DNA of 64,000 nt from JAHDHW01 sp963793295 (GTDB taxonomy: Bacteria; Bacteroidota; Bacteroidia; Chitinophagales; Saprospiraceae). Under the pieces are notes generated by a model, which was given only the letters and a program-made list of their open reading frames with translations, was not told where the DNA came from and did no database searches. The position numbers and the translations under genes were made by a program. The stretch spans positions 1-64,000 of the forward strand of contig CAWBZX010000011.1 in assembly GCA_963793295.1 (NCBI GenBank). The letters are read 5' to 3'. Shown piece after piece: positions 8,355 through 19,100 of this stretch (position 1 is the stretch's first letter; each line of letters begins with the position of its first letter).

Positions 8355-11264
8355 TTAATTGTTACTTTCGATCAAGATCATTTTCTTCGTTAAACTGCCA
8401 AAATCAGTATTTAGCTGATAATACAAAACCCCTGAAGATAATAAATCACTGCGATCAAGGCTTATTAAATTAAAACCTTTGGTGAATCGCTGGCTGATCG
8501 TTTTAAGTTCTTTACCTGCTAAATCAAAAATCCTTAACTCTGCCAAGCCTGATTCTGGCAGATTAAAACTAATGGTGGTATATTCAGCAAACGGATTAGG
8601 CTGATTCTGGAATAATTCAAAAGAGGACGTTGTTTGAACTGTTTTATTAAAATGTAATTGAACATCCAGATAATCAAGCGCTTTGGTATATGCTTCAGCT
8701 TTTAACAACCGTGAGTCAATATTCAAAGCATCACTAAGCAATCCGTTTTTCCTAGCTTTAAATTGTAGCGTAAAAACAATCCCGTCAAAATCCGTTTTAA
8801 GTTCTGAATTCCAACTTGCCTTAATCGCATTTTCATCCTTTTGAATACCAAAATTAGCTTTTGAAAGATTATTTAAATCTCCTGGAATTAAATCTTCAAA
8901 TGATAAAAATGATTCATCATAATTCATGGTAAACTGAAAGCCAGCCAGATTATCAAAATCTTTGGCTTTAATTGCCACCGAGTAGATTTCGCCGGTTTCA
9001 AGCTTCCTATCATCAGCTTCAAAAATGAAAGAACCAACAAATTCATTTCGCGAATCAATACCACTAAAAGCTGCTGGATTAGCGCTTCCATTTACATCCC
9101 CTACCTTTATACCAACAAAATTGATTTGAGTATCTTCAGACAGATAATTTATATCCAGTGATTCAGGGAAAGGCTCTGACAGAGGATTCGCAGGATCAGT
9201 GAAGATGTAGTCACTTGCAACAAACCGCCATGAGGTATTGGAGGTAAAAGTATCTTGAAGTGTCAAAATTACCTTTCGCATATCTATCAGATCAAAAGTG
9301 GAAACAGTCCCGGAATGATTGATATCAGCTGCTATTATTTTATAAGGCGAATCTAAAAGTTGGGATTGAAGAATATGCCTTGCTATTAAAATCAAATCAA
9401 AGGTGCTAACTCCGTTGCCATAATTATAATCTTTCTCTGGTCGTACTTGAAAATGCTCACAAGTAGCAAGATCATCGACTAAGTATTCACCGGCTTCTTC
9501 AGTTTGGTCTGTTCCAACGATTGTTTGATCTTCAAGATCAATAATTTCGAGAGAAACACCTTCAACATTGCTGCTGTTTTCATTTTGAATCAATCCGGAA
9601 ATCGAAGCCATAGTCGAATTAGCAGGGCATATAGAGTCATGATTCATAGCTTCGAACACATTCATTTGCATCACGGCAACTCCTGTGTTTCGCATAATGA
9701 TATCCCGGAAAGTTGTATTTTTTATTTCACCGATTTCTTCTTGAGACAACACAGGATCATTTTCAAAATAAAAGCGATCTCCATCTCTCAATGCATGGAA
9801 CTGCAGTTCCATTATTTCCATGATCGTTTCGCCAAACAATGCATCCTGCATATGTTCTTCGGCCAACATACCAACCCAGGCATCAATATCATTCACATTG
9901 CCGTAAAGATCTTCCAAAATCGCAGCAACTTCCGGGTCGGAATTAAGTTCTTCAAATGAAGCATAAGCTGTCAGGCCTAAATCCTGACGGATCGTATTAA
10001 AATCTGAAAGGCCACGCTCCCTGCCCCGATTGATATTGATAGCTGCCAAATCAAGCCCACCAACGCCAGCCTGAGGAGGTCCAAATAAAAAATTCCGAAC
10101 ATCATCGATCACTTTGCAATCCATATCCTGCTCGGTCTGTGTCGCCATACCTTTAAATAAAGGATTGAGTCCTCCTGCATTTATAACTTCCAGAGGATTA
10201 AAAAAAGAATTCTGCAGCGTAATATTACCCTCTGGAATGGTATTCCCCTCATTATCCATACGAATCACCTGGCTGTTTAAAAGGGTATGCCCCATCCGAA
10301 ACGCAGCTACTGAAAACACATTGGTAATGTTTGGATTCAAAGAAGAATTATATCCTGCATATGCTGGCAAGTCAACCCCCATAACAGGTAGCCATTCATC
10401 AAAAACGATTGAGGCAATATATCCACTGTTTATTTTTCGGGCGTACTGGTATAATTGTTCATCTGTCCAGTCCGGATGTTCAGCGATAATTATATCACAA
10501 AGCCGATTGTGTTCTCTTAAAAATAAAGTATGAAAAGCAGTAAGTAGCAAGTTTTCATTTGCACGAGAATCTCCAGCCACAAACAACTTGTCATTCATTG
10601 GATTTTCATTATCCATATGCGGGGCATTAGGATCTACAGGATCATTCAATTCTCCAGTTGTTGTATTAAAAGGCAAAAGATTTCCTACTGAAGTTCTTAA
10701 CTTTCCATCTGTAAAAGATCGCAAATAAGCTGCTCTAGCTTCATCAGAGCCGTATACTCCAGAGCCATCAATCCAGGATGTTATATTGTTGGTATATTGA
10801 CGTGGATTTGAAATGTCGGTTCCTGTACCTTCCACTTTTTGTGATCGGAACATAAAAATATTTATATCAGGAAAAGCTCCTCCCGGATTAAAATATTGAT
10901 CCGGAAAGTTTACAGGAATATGGACGGGTTCGCTTGGGTCATTGCTGATACTGGTAATATCGTGATCGATAAACTGTCCAAAAACCCAGGTAAAATCACT
11001 TAAGTTTAAAGGATCCATCAATAAACTATCCTGAGCGAATAGGTCGTTACTAATTATCCTTGGATTGGGCCTTGAAACTCCTCCAGGAGTTGAATATCCA
11101 TCAGTAAAACCATAAGAAGTGATCCACTGGATTTGAGCACCAGAAGCGCCTAAATCCTGATCTTGTTCGTTGTTCATAGAACCATCAATGGTTCTGTTTT
11201 GACTGCTGCTTTGAAAAGATGAAAACAAAAAAACAGCAATACAAAAAAGTATTTGTTTCGTCAT
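8355..11264 (-). CDS. Secreted animal-type haem peroxidase with dockerin, cohesin and T9SS sorting domains
   Basis: 969 residues. Signal peptide about 1-21. The peroxidase/peroxidasin-like domain (about 22-545) has distal H101 in FGQFIDHDIT, the conserved GDSRANENLLLTAFHTLF stretch (231-248), proximal H326 in AFRMGHTLL and the NINRGRERGLSDFN segment near 410-423. A carboxypeptidase-regulatory-like patch (about 553-605) is followed by a type I dockerin pair (about 611-672; two DxNxxGxVSTFDL loops), a third DVNG loop near 723, a cohesin-like module (about 755-870) and a type A sorting domain (882-969, NQPNPF). The domain oxidises halides or phenols with hydrogen peroxide; the substrate here is unknown. 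Having dockerin and cohesin on one chain suggests assembly with itself or with the cohesin proteins at 1-2938. Confidence 0.93.
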   Translation of the reverse strand: MTKQILFCIAVFLFSSFQSSSQNRTIDGSMNNEQDQDLGASGAQIQWITSYGFTDGYSTPGGVSRPNPRIISNDLFAQDSLLMDPLNLSDFTWVFGQFIDHDITSISNDPSEPVHIPVNFPDQYFNPGGAFPDINIFMFRSQKVEGTGTDISNPRQYTNNITSWIDGSGVYGSDEARAAYLRSFTDGKLRTSVGNLLPFNTTTGELNDPVDPNAPHMDNENPMNDKLFVAGDSRANENLLLTAFHTLFLREHNRLCDIIIAEHPDWTDEQLYQYARKINSGYIASIVFDEWLPVMGVDLPAYAGYNSSLNPNITNVFSVAAFRMGHTLLNSQVIRMDNEGNTIPEGNITLQNSFFNPLEVINAGGLNPLFKGMATQTEQDMDCKVIDDVRNFLFGPPQAGVGGLDLAAININRGRERGLSDFNTIRQDLGLTAYASFEELNSDPEVAAILEDLYGNVNDIDAWVGMLAEEHMQDALFGETIMEIMELQFHALRDGDRFYFENDPVLSQEEIGEIKNTTFRDIIMRNTGVAVMQMNVFEAMNHDSICPANSTMASISGLIQNENSSNVEGVSLEIIDLEDQTIVGTDQTEEAGEYLVDDLATCEHFQVRPEKDYNYGNGVSTFDLILIARHILQSQLLDSPYKIIAADINHSGTVSTFDLIDMRKVILTLQDTFTSNTSWRFVASDYIFTDPANPLSEPFPESLDINYLSEDTQINFVGIKVGDVNGSANPAAFSGIDSRNEFVGSFIFEADDRKLETGEIYSVAIKAKDFDNLAGFQFTMNYDESFLSFEDLIPGDLNNLSKANFGIQKDENAIKASWNSELKTDFDGIVFTLQFKARKNGLLSDALNIDSRLLKAEAYTKALDYLDVQLHFNKTVQTTSSFELFQNQPNPFAEYTTISFNLPESGLAELRIFDLAGKELKTISQRFTKGFNLISLDRSDLLSSGVLYYQLNTDFGSLTKKMILIESNN

Positions 11265-11900
11265 AGCTTTTAAGCTTTTAGTTCATGGGTTTTTCCAATT
11301 ATCCTAAAAATAACAAACTACGGTTTCTGGGAAACAATTCGGGAGGGATATTAATAAGTTACAAATATAACCATTTTCAACTTCGAACGCCAAATTAATT
11401 TATAAAATTAACTATGTTTCAATTCAGGAATTCATTACTCGGTTCTATTTTTTTCTATTAGAAAATGAACATATAAAAACGGAAGATAATACCCATTACT
11501 TCAAGACAAGTTGAATTTCGGGCTTAATGGTATTGAATAATTGCTTTAAAGTTGTGTTAAACAAAACTTCAAACAAGTCTAACCTTAACATACATGATTT
11601 TTTAAAATATAACATTAGTGACATTTCAAAAGAAACACCATTTTTAAACGCAACGTATTAATAAACAACAACTTAGGTCAGCTAATCATTTCCTTTTTTT
11701 TCTTACAAATCATCCATAACCCTCAAACTATATTTGCCTAATATCTTAAAATTTTTCATGGCTCGAATTTTTCAGTGGCATAGAAACTGATACTTTATGG
11801 GTATTGGAAGAGTCCTATAGATAATTCCCTTTGAAACTCAAAACCATTATTAATTAAAAAAACTTAGAAACCCATTTGTTAACTTTTACAATTCCTTGCT
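11265..11900. other. Divergent promoter region between the peroxidase and the repeat-barrel gene
   Basis: About 640 AT-rich bases with no gene. It holds a good Bacteroidota promoter on minus (11362-11393, separate entry). On plus, TATATTTG at 11729-11736 matches the -7 element 165 bases before the next ATG, but no TTG lies at the right distance, so it is weak. Confidence 0.5.
11362..11393 (-). promoter_or_regulatory. Candidate Bacteroidota promoter of the haem peroxidase gene
   Basis: On minus, TTG (11393-11391), a 21-base spacer and TATATTTG (11369-11362) match TTG-N17-23-TAnnTTTG. It would give a leader of roughly 90 bases before the peroxidase ATG at 11264. Confidence 0.5.
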
Positions 11901-14900
11901 ATGAAAAAGACAATCTTAAAATTAGCCCTGATGTTGATAACAACGAGTATGTTGACAGCAACATTTGCACAAGTCTCAACTTATGAAAGACAGCCTGGAT
12001 ATTGGACACTAGGTCTTAATGGTGGTTTTGCATACCAACAAAGTGATGTTCCTTCGGTCCTTGACGGATACGGCTTGGGACTAACTTTAGCAAAAAATTT
12101 ATACTATCAGCCTGGTTCTGGTTTGGCCTTTGATCTAAGAGGCCGTGGACTATATACCAAAACTTTCGGTTTGGATTATTTTCAATCTTCCGGGATCGAT
12201 AACAATACAGCACTCAATGGAACAAATGCTCTTGACTATACCAAAATGGGAAATGGCCCTGGCTTTGTTTATCAAAACAACAAAACAGATCATCTGGAAC
12301 TAGGACTTGAAGGAGTCGTTAGTTTTAATAAACTAAGAGAAGAAACCAATGTCATTCTATCTTTATTTGGGGGGATTGGACTAGATTGGTATAACACCAA
12401 AATTGATCAGGCTGATGCCAATGGCATCTATTATTCGCAATACGAGGCTTTAGATCCTACTGCTTCCGTTTCTTATAAAAAATCCCAACTGCGTAATGCT
12501 ATTTTGGATGGTGTTTATGAAACCAACGCGCAAGGTTTTGAAGACGGGAACGGCCGACTTGGCATTATGCCATCGCTCGGATTTGAGTTGGGTTACCAGT
12601 TTACACCAAAATTCTCAATGGGATTAGGTCATAAAGTAACATTTACAAAAACAGACCTTTTTGATGGACAACAATGGACGAATGACAACACCTTGACAGG
12701 TAACAATGATATTCATCATTATACAAATCTTTACATGAGATGGATATTGGAGAAGAAAGAAAAAGAACTAAAACCTCCGGTAATCAATATAATTAAACCG
12801 GAAATTGATCCTTTCACTACGAGAGATCCAAACGGTTATATCAAAGCCAGTATCAAATATGTTGAAAGTGCGATGGACGTGCGTTTTACAGTGAATGGAT
12901 ATGCAGAACAATTTAACTTCAAGAATGAAGGATTTAGTAGTACGTTCCGTCTCCAACCTGGAAGGAATGATATTTTAATTACTGCTTCTAATCTTGCAGG
13001 AACAGATCAGGAAACCGTGGTAATTTTTTATGAAGAGCCAATTATTGTAACCCAACCACAAGGCAAGCGCCCAACGGTGAATATCACTAATCCAGCTTAT
13101 GATAATTTCAGAACTGACAATGAAAGATTCGTTGTAAAGGCAACAATTAACAACGTTTACAATAAGCAGGATATCCTTTTTACAATAGATGGAAGAGAAT
13201 ACCGCAACTTTACTTTCGATAGCAGATCCAACACATTTACAGCAGCTATCAATCTGGATGAAGGTCAAAACGATCTACGAATTGAAGCTAGAAATAATAT
13301 TGGAAATGATATTGATGAAGCAACTATCATCTTAGAAAAGGTATTCCAACAACTTCCTTCTGTAGACATTTATAAGCCATTTGAAAATCCATTTTATACT
13401 CCAGTGAGAAGAGTGGTATTGGAAGCAAAAGTTTATCATGTAGATTCAAAAGATGACATTCGTTTCACGATAAATGGCCGAAGAAGTTCTGATTTCAATT
13501 ATAAAAATGAAACGCTTTACGCAACTATTGATTTATATGACTATAAAACAATTGTTGTAATAGAAGGCAGCAATACTGCTGGAACAGCTAGTGATGATAT
13601 CATTATTTTTCTTGAGGAGCAAGAGGAGGAACCTGAAATTGATGCACCAGTTGTTACCATTACTTCCATGAGTCAACCAACTATTGATCCTTTTGATCCG
13701 GACAACTGTAGAAGTACCGTGATCGCGACTATTTTAAATGTTGAAAGCGAGCATGACATTTCCTTCATCGTGAATGGAAAAAAATATTACGATTTCAGTT
13801 TCAATGCCAATACGGGCGTTTTACAGAAAACCATCAAATTGCAAAAAGGTAATAATGAAGTCGTCATAAAAGCTCAAAACGAAGCTGGAAATGATGAAGA
13901 TCGCGCGACAAAAGAAGGTTGTTTTGTTGTAGAAAATCCACCTGTTGTAACCATTACTACACCTAATAATATTTCAACGACAGTTACACAACCTAAGGCC
14001 AAAATCATCGCAACGGTTTTGAATATAAAGAGTAAAAATGACATCAACTTTGTCGTAAATGGCCGAACTGCCTACAACTTCACTTTTGATCCAAATACTA
14101 AAGTTTTTAGTGCTACGATTTCTCTTGCATTAGGCAACAATACCGCTGTCATTATCGCTGAAAACCGAGATGGAAGGGCTGAAGATATTGCTAACATCGT
14201 TTATAAAAAACCTAAAGTTGAACTTGCACTTCCTCCTCTGGTAACGATCTATACTCCAGTAAACAATACTAATACTACTGTAAAAGAAGTAACGCTGGAA
14301 GCAAAAGTATCGAACATAAACAGAAAGAATGACATCGAGGTTTATTTAAACGGACAGCGCACAACAAGTTTTAATTTTAATACAAATAGTCAAATAGTAA
14401 ACGCTCAAATTTCCTTGAGTAAGGGAAATAACACGATTCGCGTGAAGGCTACTAACAAAGATGGAGTTGATGAAAAAAGTGTTCGGGTAACTTACACTCC
14501 TCCGGTGCCTGTACCACCAGTTGTTAAGTTTACACAACCAATTGCGAGTGTTTCAAATACAACAAACCCTGATGTTAGTATAAGCGCCTCAGTAAAAAAC
14601 GTGAAAGGTATAAACGATATTAATGTGACCATAAATGGAAGGAGAAGCTTTGATTTCACATTTAAAAACAATGTTGTTAATGCTAATTTCAAGTTAAATG
14701 AAGGTCGTAACACTATAATGATTGTTGCAACAAATAGAGATGGTAGCGCTGATGATCAAAGGCTTATTAATTATAAAGCTCCGGTAATTCTTCCGATAGT
14801 AAAAATCACCACTCCTCAAAATAATATCAACGCGGACCAACCTAAAACGACTGTAAAGGCTACTGTGAAAAATGTGATCAATCAAAAAGACATCAAACTT

Positions 14901-15902
14901 TTGGTCAATGGCCAATCAAAACCTTTCACTTTTTTCAAGAATACATTAAGTTCTGAAGTGATTTTGGATAATGGTAAAAACATCATTTTAGTTTCAGCAT
15001 CGAATAAAGATGGTAGCGCTGATGATCAAAAGGTTGTTAATTATAAGGCTCCGGTAATTCCTCCAGTTGTCATAATCAATACCCCTAAAACTAACACTTC
15101 AACGGACAAGTCTAAAACGACGGTGAAAGCTACTGTGAAAAATGTGATCAATCAAAAAGACATCAAACTTTTGGTCAATGGCCAATCTACCCGTTTCACT
15201 TTTTTCCGTAATGTAATAAGCGCTGATTTAGTTTTGAATAAAGGTGAGAATAAAATATTGGTAAAAGCTGCCAATAAAGATGGACGCGATGAAGCTACCG
15301 TTACGGTAACTTATTCTCCACCTTTACCTAAGCCTACGGTTGTATTTATTACACCTAAACGCATTGGTACAAGTGTGAAAAACATTGAAGCGACCATCGA
15401 AGCCATAGTGCAGCATGTCAGCAATAAAAAAGACATTACAATCAAGGTGAATGGAAAAATATTGAAAGTATTTACTTTCCAGCCACGAACGAACAAGGTA
15501 TCTGCTAAAATTAATTTGACGGAAGGAGTAAACAGTTTATTTATTGAAGGTAGAAATACCAGCGGTACTGCTAGTGCAAATTCTTCAATGAAGTTTGTGA
15601 AACCCATTGTTCAAACGATCAATCCTCCTAAAGTACAGATTACCTCAGTGAGCGAACCAACGGTTGATCCATTTGACCCGAATAAAGCGAAAAGCACCAT
15701 CATCGCCAAAATGGAAAATATTACAGAAAAAAACCAGATCACTTTCACTGTCAACGGCAAGACCAATAGCAGCTTTTCATTTGATGTAAAAACACAGATG
15801 TTTCAGAGCACCATTAATCTGAGAAAAGGAAAAACGAGGATCAAGATAAAAGTGGGCAATCCGGATGGCAGCCACGAAGCAAGTAGGACAATTACGTTTT
15901 GA
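11901..15902 (+). CDS. Outer-membrane beta-barrel protein with eleven Ig-like repeats
   Basis: 1333 residues. A signal peptide (about 1-23, ending TFAQ) is followed by a barrel-like N-terminal domain (about 24-290) of alternating hydrophobic strands, similar in style to Bacteroidota porin-family or OmpA-like barrels. Eleven tandem modules of about 85-95 residues run from about 293 to the end. Each starts with PPVVxIxxP and contains VxNVxxxxDIxFxVNGxxxxxFxF and LxxGxNxIxIxAxNxxGxD, an all-beta Ig-like fold. No T9SS sorting domain is seen; the chain ends in a module strand (SRTITF). The repeats are probably a surface-exposed or periplasmic adhesive stalk on a membrane anchor, which is inference. 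Modules eight and nine are nearly identical in DNA. A strong terminator follows. Confidence 0.85.
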   Translation: MKKTILKLALMLITTSMLTATFAQVSTYERQPGYWTLGLNGGFAYQQSDVPSVLDGYGLGLTLAKNLYYQPGSGLAFDLRGRGLYTKTFGLDYFQSSGIDNNTALNGTNALDYTKMGNGPGFVYQNNKTDHLELGLEGVVSFNKLREETNVILSLFGGIGLDWYNTKIDQADANGIYYSQYEALDPTASVSYKKSQLRNAILDGVYETNAQGFEDGNGRLGIMPSLGFELGYQFTPKFSMGLGHKVTFTKTDLFDGQQWTNDNTLTGNNDIHHYTNLYMRWILEKKEKELKPPVINIIKPEIDPFTTRDPNGYIKASIKYVESAMDVRFTVNGYAEQFNFKNEGFSSTFRLQPGRNDILITASNLAGTDQETVVIFYEEPIIVTQPQGKRPTVNITNPAYDNFRTDNERFVVKATINNVYNKQDILFTIDGREYRNFTFDSRSNTFTAAINLDEGQNDLRIEARNNIGNDIDEATIILEKVFQQLPSVDIYKPFENPFYTPVRRVVLEAKVYHVDSKDDIRFTINGRRSSDFNYKNETLYATIDLYDYKTIVVIEGSNTAGTASDDIIIFLEEQEEEPEIDAPVVTITSMSQPTIDPFDPDNCRSTVIATILNVESEHDISFIVNGKKYYDFSFNANTGVLQKTIKLQKGNNEVVIKAQNEAGNDEDRATKEGCFVVENPPVVTITTPNNISTTVTQPKAKIIATVLNIKSKNDINFVVNGRTAYNFTFDPNTKVFSATISLALGNNTAVIIAENRDGRAEDIANIVYKKPKVELALPPLVTIYTPVNNTNTTVKEVTLEAKVSNINRKNDIEVYLNGQRTTSFNFNTNSQIVNAQISLSKGNNTIRVKATNKDGVDEKSVRVTYTPPVPVPPVVKFTQPIASVSNTTNPDVSISASVKNVKGINDINVTINGRRSFDFTFKNNVVNANFKLNEGRNTIMIVATNRDGSADDQRLINYKAPVILPIVKITTPQNNINADQPKTTVKATVKNVINQKDIKLLVNGQSKPFTFFKNTLSSEVILDNGKNIILVSASNKDGSADDQKVVNYKAPVIPPVVIINTPKTNTSTDKSKTTVKATVKNVINQKDIKLLVNGQSTRFTFFRNVISADLVLNKGENKILVKAANKDGRDEATVTVTYSPPLPKPTVVFITPKRIGTSVKNIEATIEAIVQHVSNKKDITIKVNGKILKVFTFQPRTNKVSAKINLTEGVNSLFIEGRNTSGTASANSSMKFVKPIVQTINPPKVQITSVSEPTVDPFDPNKAKSTIIAKMENITEKNQITFTVNGKTNSSFSFDVKTQMFQSTINLRKGKTRIKIKVGNPDGSHEASRTITF
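14741..15187 (+). repeat. Homogenised 270-bp tandem coding repeat
   Basis: Bases 14861-14917 and 15131-15187 are identical over 57 bases, and 14741-14759 matches 15011-15029, all at exactly 270 bp (90 codons). The rest of the two units is clearly similar, whereas the other modules of this gene have diverged. This indicates a recent duplication or gene conversion of one Ig-like module. Confidence 0.9.
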
Positions 15903-15931
15903 TATATTTTAAGGTTTAGTTTAATTTTGAG

Positions 15932-15963
15932 CGCATGGCTGCATTGTAGCCATGCGTTTTTTT
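15932..15963 (+). terminator. Intrinsic terminator after the repeat-barrel gene
   Basis: Perfect 9-bp stem (cgcatggct/agccatgcg) with a 7-base loop and seven Ts, 29 bases after the stop codon. Confidence 0.9.
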
Positions 15964-16122
15964 ATTATGTCATTTGAAGGAATTATCAATAAGCCATTTT
16001 CTTCACTAATTGTCGTTTGTTAAATTAAATCGAACGTACCATTCTCAGTTGTTTATTCGTATTATTAGCGATAGTTCGACAACAGCATCGGAATAAAACC
16101 TTTTAAGGTATTTTTATACTTA

Positions 16123-19100
16123 ATGATAAGATTTTTACTCTGTATATCATTTATCTTGTTTTTCAGTTTTTGTGTACTCTCCCAAACTGAACAGTTCTCC
16201 AATAAAAGAGTGCGGTCAATTGCTGTTTCAGATTTACCTCAAAACCTTGATAGCCTTACTATTATCCCTGTTTCAGTTTCAGTTTATAATGCTAAAAATG
16301 GCCAGGAAATGGATTCCACTTTTTATCAAGTAGAGAGAAATATCTTTAGCTGGATTGGTATAGAAACAGTAAAACCTGATACGCTGATTATTAATTACAA
16401 AGTACTGCCCTACAATTTATACCAGTCCTTTTTTCATTTAGATACAACAAAAATTGAGATTGCAGATGACGGCTCATACATTGGTTTTAATGTCAATCCT
16501 TATGAGCAGCAGGAAAGTTTGATTGATTTTAAAGGATTAGATTATAATGGAAGTTTTGCCCGGGGCATTTCCTTCGGCAACAATCAAAGCCTGGTACTCA
16601 ACTCCAGTTTCAACCTCCAACTTTCCGGAAACCTAGGTGACGACATTGAAATTCTTGCAGCGATTTCGGATAATAATATTCCATTACAGCCAGAAGGAAA
16701 TACACAATCATTACAAGAGTTTGATAAAATATTTATACAAATAAAACGTCGGGAAAATTCGCTTACCGCAGGGGATTACGAATTGGGCAATCCCAATAAT
16801 TATTTTATGAAATATTATAAAAAACTGCAGGGAGCTACGATCAGCAATAAAACTGATGTTTTTAAAACCGGAAAAATAAGCACTCGGGCAAGCGTTGGTG
16901 TTGCACGCGGAAAATTTGCCAGAAACAATATCATTCAGCAGGAAGGCAACCAGGGGCCATACAGATTGCAAGGTGCTGGAGGAGAAGCTTTCATCATCGT
17001 TTTGGCGGGAACAGAAAAGGTATTTATCGATGGAGAAATTATGCAACGAGGCATCGAAGAAGATTATGTTATTGATTATAATAGGGGGGATATCACTTTT
17101 ACAAACAAACAATTAATCACCAAAGACAAACGGATCATTGTAGAGTTTGAATATTCTGATCAAAGTTATCTCCGCTCGATGTATGCTTTTGATACAGAAT
17201 ATCAAGATGATAAATTCCGGTTTTATGTAGGACTTTTTTCGGAGCAGGATTCTAAAACTTCAGGAGGTGCCCGTGATTTGGATTCGCTTTCCAAAGCTAT
17301 TTTGGCAGATGTTGGAGATAATATCGATGAGGCCTTTGCTCCGGGGATTGATACGCTGGAGGAATTTAATGAATTTAGGATAACTTATAAATTTATCGAC
17401 ACCACCTATTCCATACCGGGAGGAGATACAACTGTCCAGATTTTGGTTTATTCTACCAATCCGGATAGTGCTATTTATGCTGCCAATTTTTTAGATGTCG
17501 ATTTTGGAAATGGAAATTATAACATTGATAATATAACGCAAGCCAATGGACGAGTCTATCGATGGGTTGCTCCTGATCAATTGACCGGAAAACCTCAGGG
17601 CAGTTATACGCCAGGGATCAAACTGATCGCACCCAACAAGAAAGCCATGTACAATGTCGGAGCTGAATATTATCTATCAAAATATTCCAGCATTTCAACG
17701 GAAGTTGCGATCAGTAACCAGGATGCCAATCGCTTTTCGAACAAAGGTGATAAGGATGATACCGGCATTGGGGTTTTCACAAAATTCCAGCGAGACAAAG
17801 GCTTTGGCAATCCAGAAAAAGGATGGGGTCTTAAAACAGAATTGAATTACGAATTCGTCGATGAAAAATTTAAAGCACTCAATCCCTATCGTAATGCAGA
17901 ATTTACCAGGGACTGGAACATTTCGAATACCTTGAAAAAGGACACCTTTGTTTCAGAGCAAACCGGTAAAGTCGGACTTGTTCTTTCCAAAAGAAATTTA
18001 GGTAGTATTCAGTATCAATTTAGCGGTTTTTTACAGTCTTCTATTTATACTGGTACCAAACATTTTGCAAGGACAATAATCAATCGAGCCGGATTTAATA
18101 TTGATCTGCAGGCTAACTATTTATCTACCAGTGGCCAGGTGGAAGAAACCACCTTTTTCCGCCCGAAAGCCAATATTTCCAAAACTTTCAAAAAACTAAA
18201 CGGTTGGAAACTAGGTGTTTATGGAGAGCGAGAAAAAAACAGCCGTCGCGCTACCGGAACAGATACACTGAGCCTTAACAGTTTTTATTATGATATGTAC
18301 AAAATATATCTGGAAAGTAAGGAAAGTGATAAACTGACTTATGGGATGAATTACACGCAGCGCTATGACTTCGCCCCGGTTTCATCAGATTTTAATCAAT
18401 CTACTATCGCTGAAGAATTTAATTTGAATGGAAAATGGGCTCAGGGAAGTACTTCAAACCTTCGTTGGAATCTCACTTACCGTAAATTAGAAATCGCGGA
18501 TACCACCCTTTCTACCTTTGATCCCCAGGAAACTTTTTTGGGAAGAATTGAGCATTCGCTTAGCTTATGGAAAGGGACCATTCGCTCTTCCACCAATTAC
18601 GAAATCGGTTCCGGTCAAGAGCCAAAACTGGAGTACAAGTATCTCCCCGTTCAACCAGGTGAAGGTGTTTACACCTGGATTGCGGATTTAAACGGAGATG
18701 GGATTCCGCAAGTGAATGAAATTGAAGAAGCAGCCTTTCAAAGTGAGGCAGATATTATCCGAATCTCGATTGTTACCAATGATTTTATACGAACAAACAA
18801 CGTGTTACTTAATCAAAGTTTGCGCCTTGATCCGCGTACCATTTGGTATCAAAAAAGCGGAATACAAAAGTTTCTCAGCAATTTTTCAAACCAATCCACT
18901 TTTCGGATAGTAAGAAAATCGAAAGATGCTGAAGGTGTATCTCCCTGGAATCCTTTTCAGCAAAATATCGCTGACACTTCTTTAGTTTCACTGGCTTCTT
19001 CGATTCGAAGCACGCTGTTTTTTAATCGGGCAAATCCCATTTACGATCTTCAGGCCAGCATCTTCAACAACCGTAATAAAGTGGTTTTGACCAGTGGTTA

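Noticed and set aside
14741..15187. Regularly spaced repeats resembling a CRISPR array
   Set aside because: The 270-bp period is a whole number of codons, the repeats are coding and part of an eleven-module protein.
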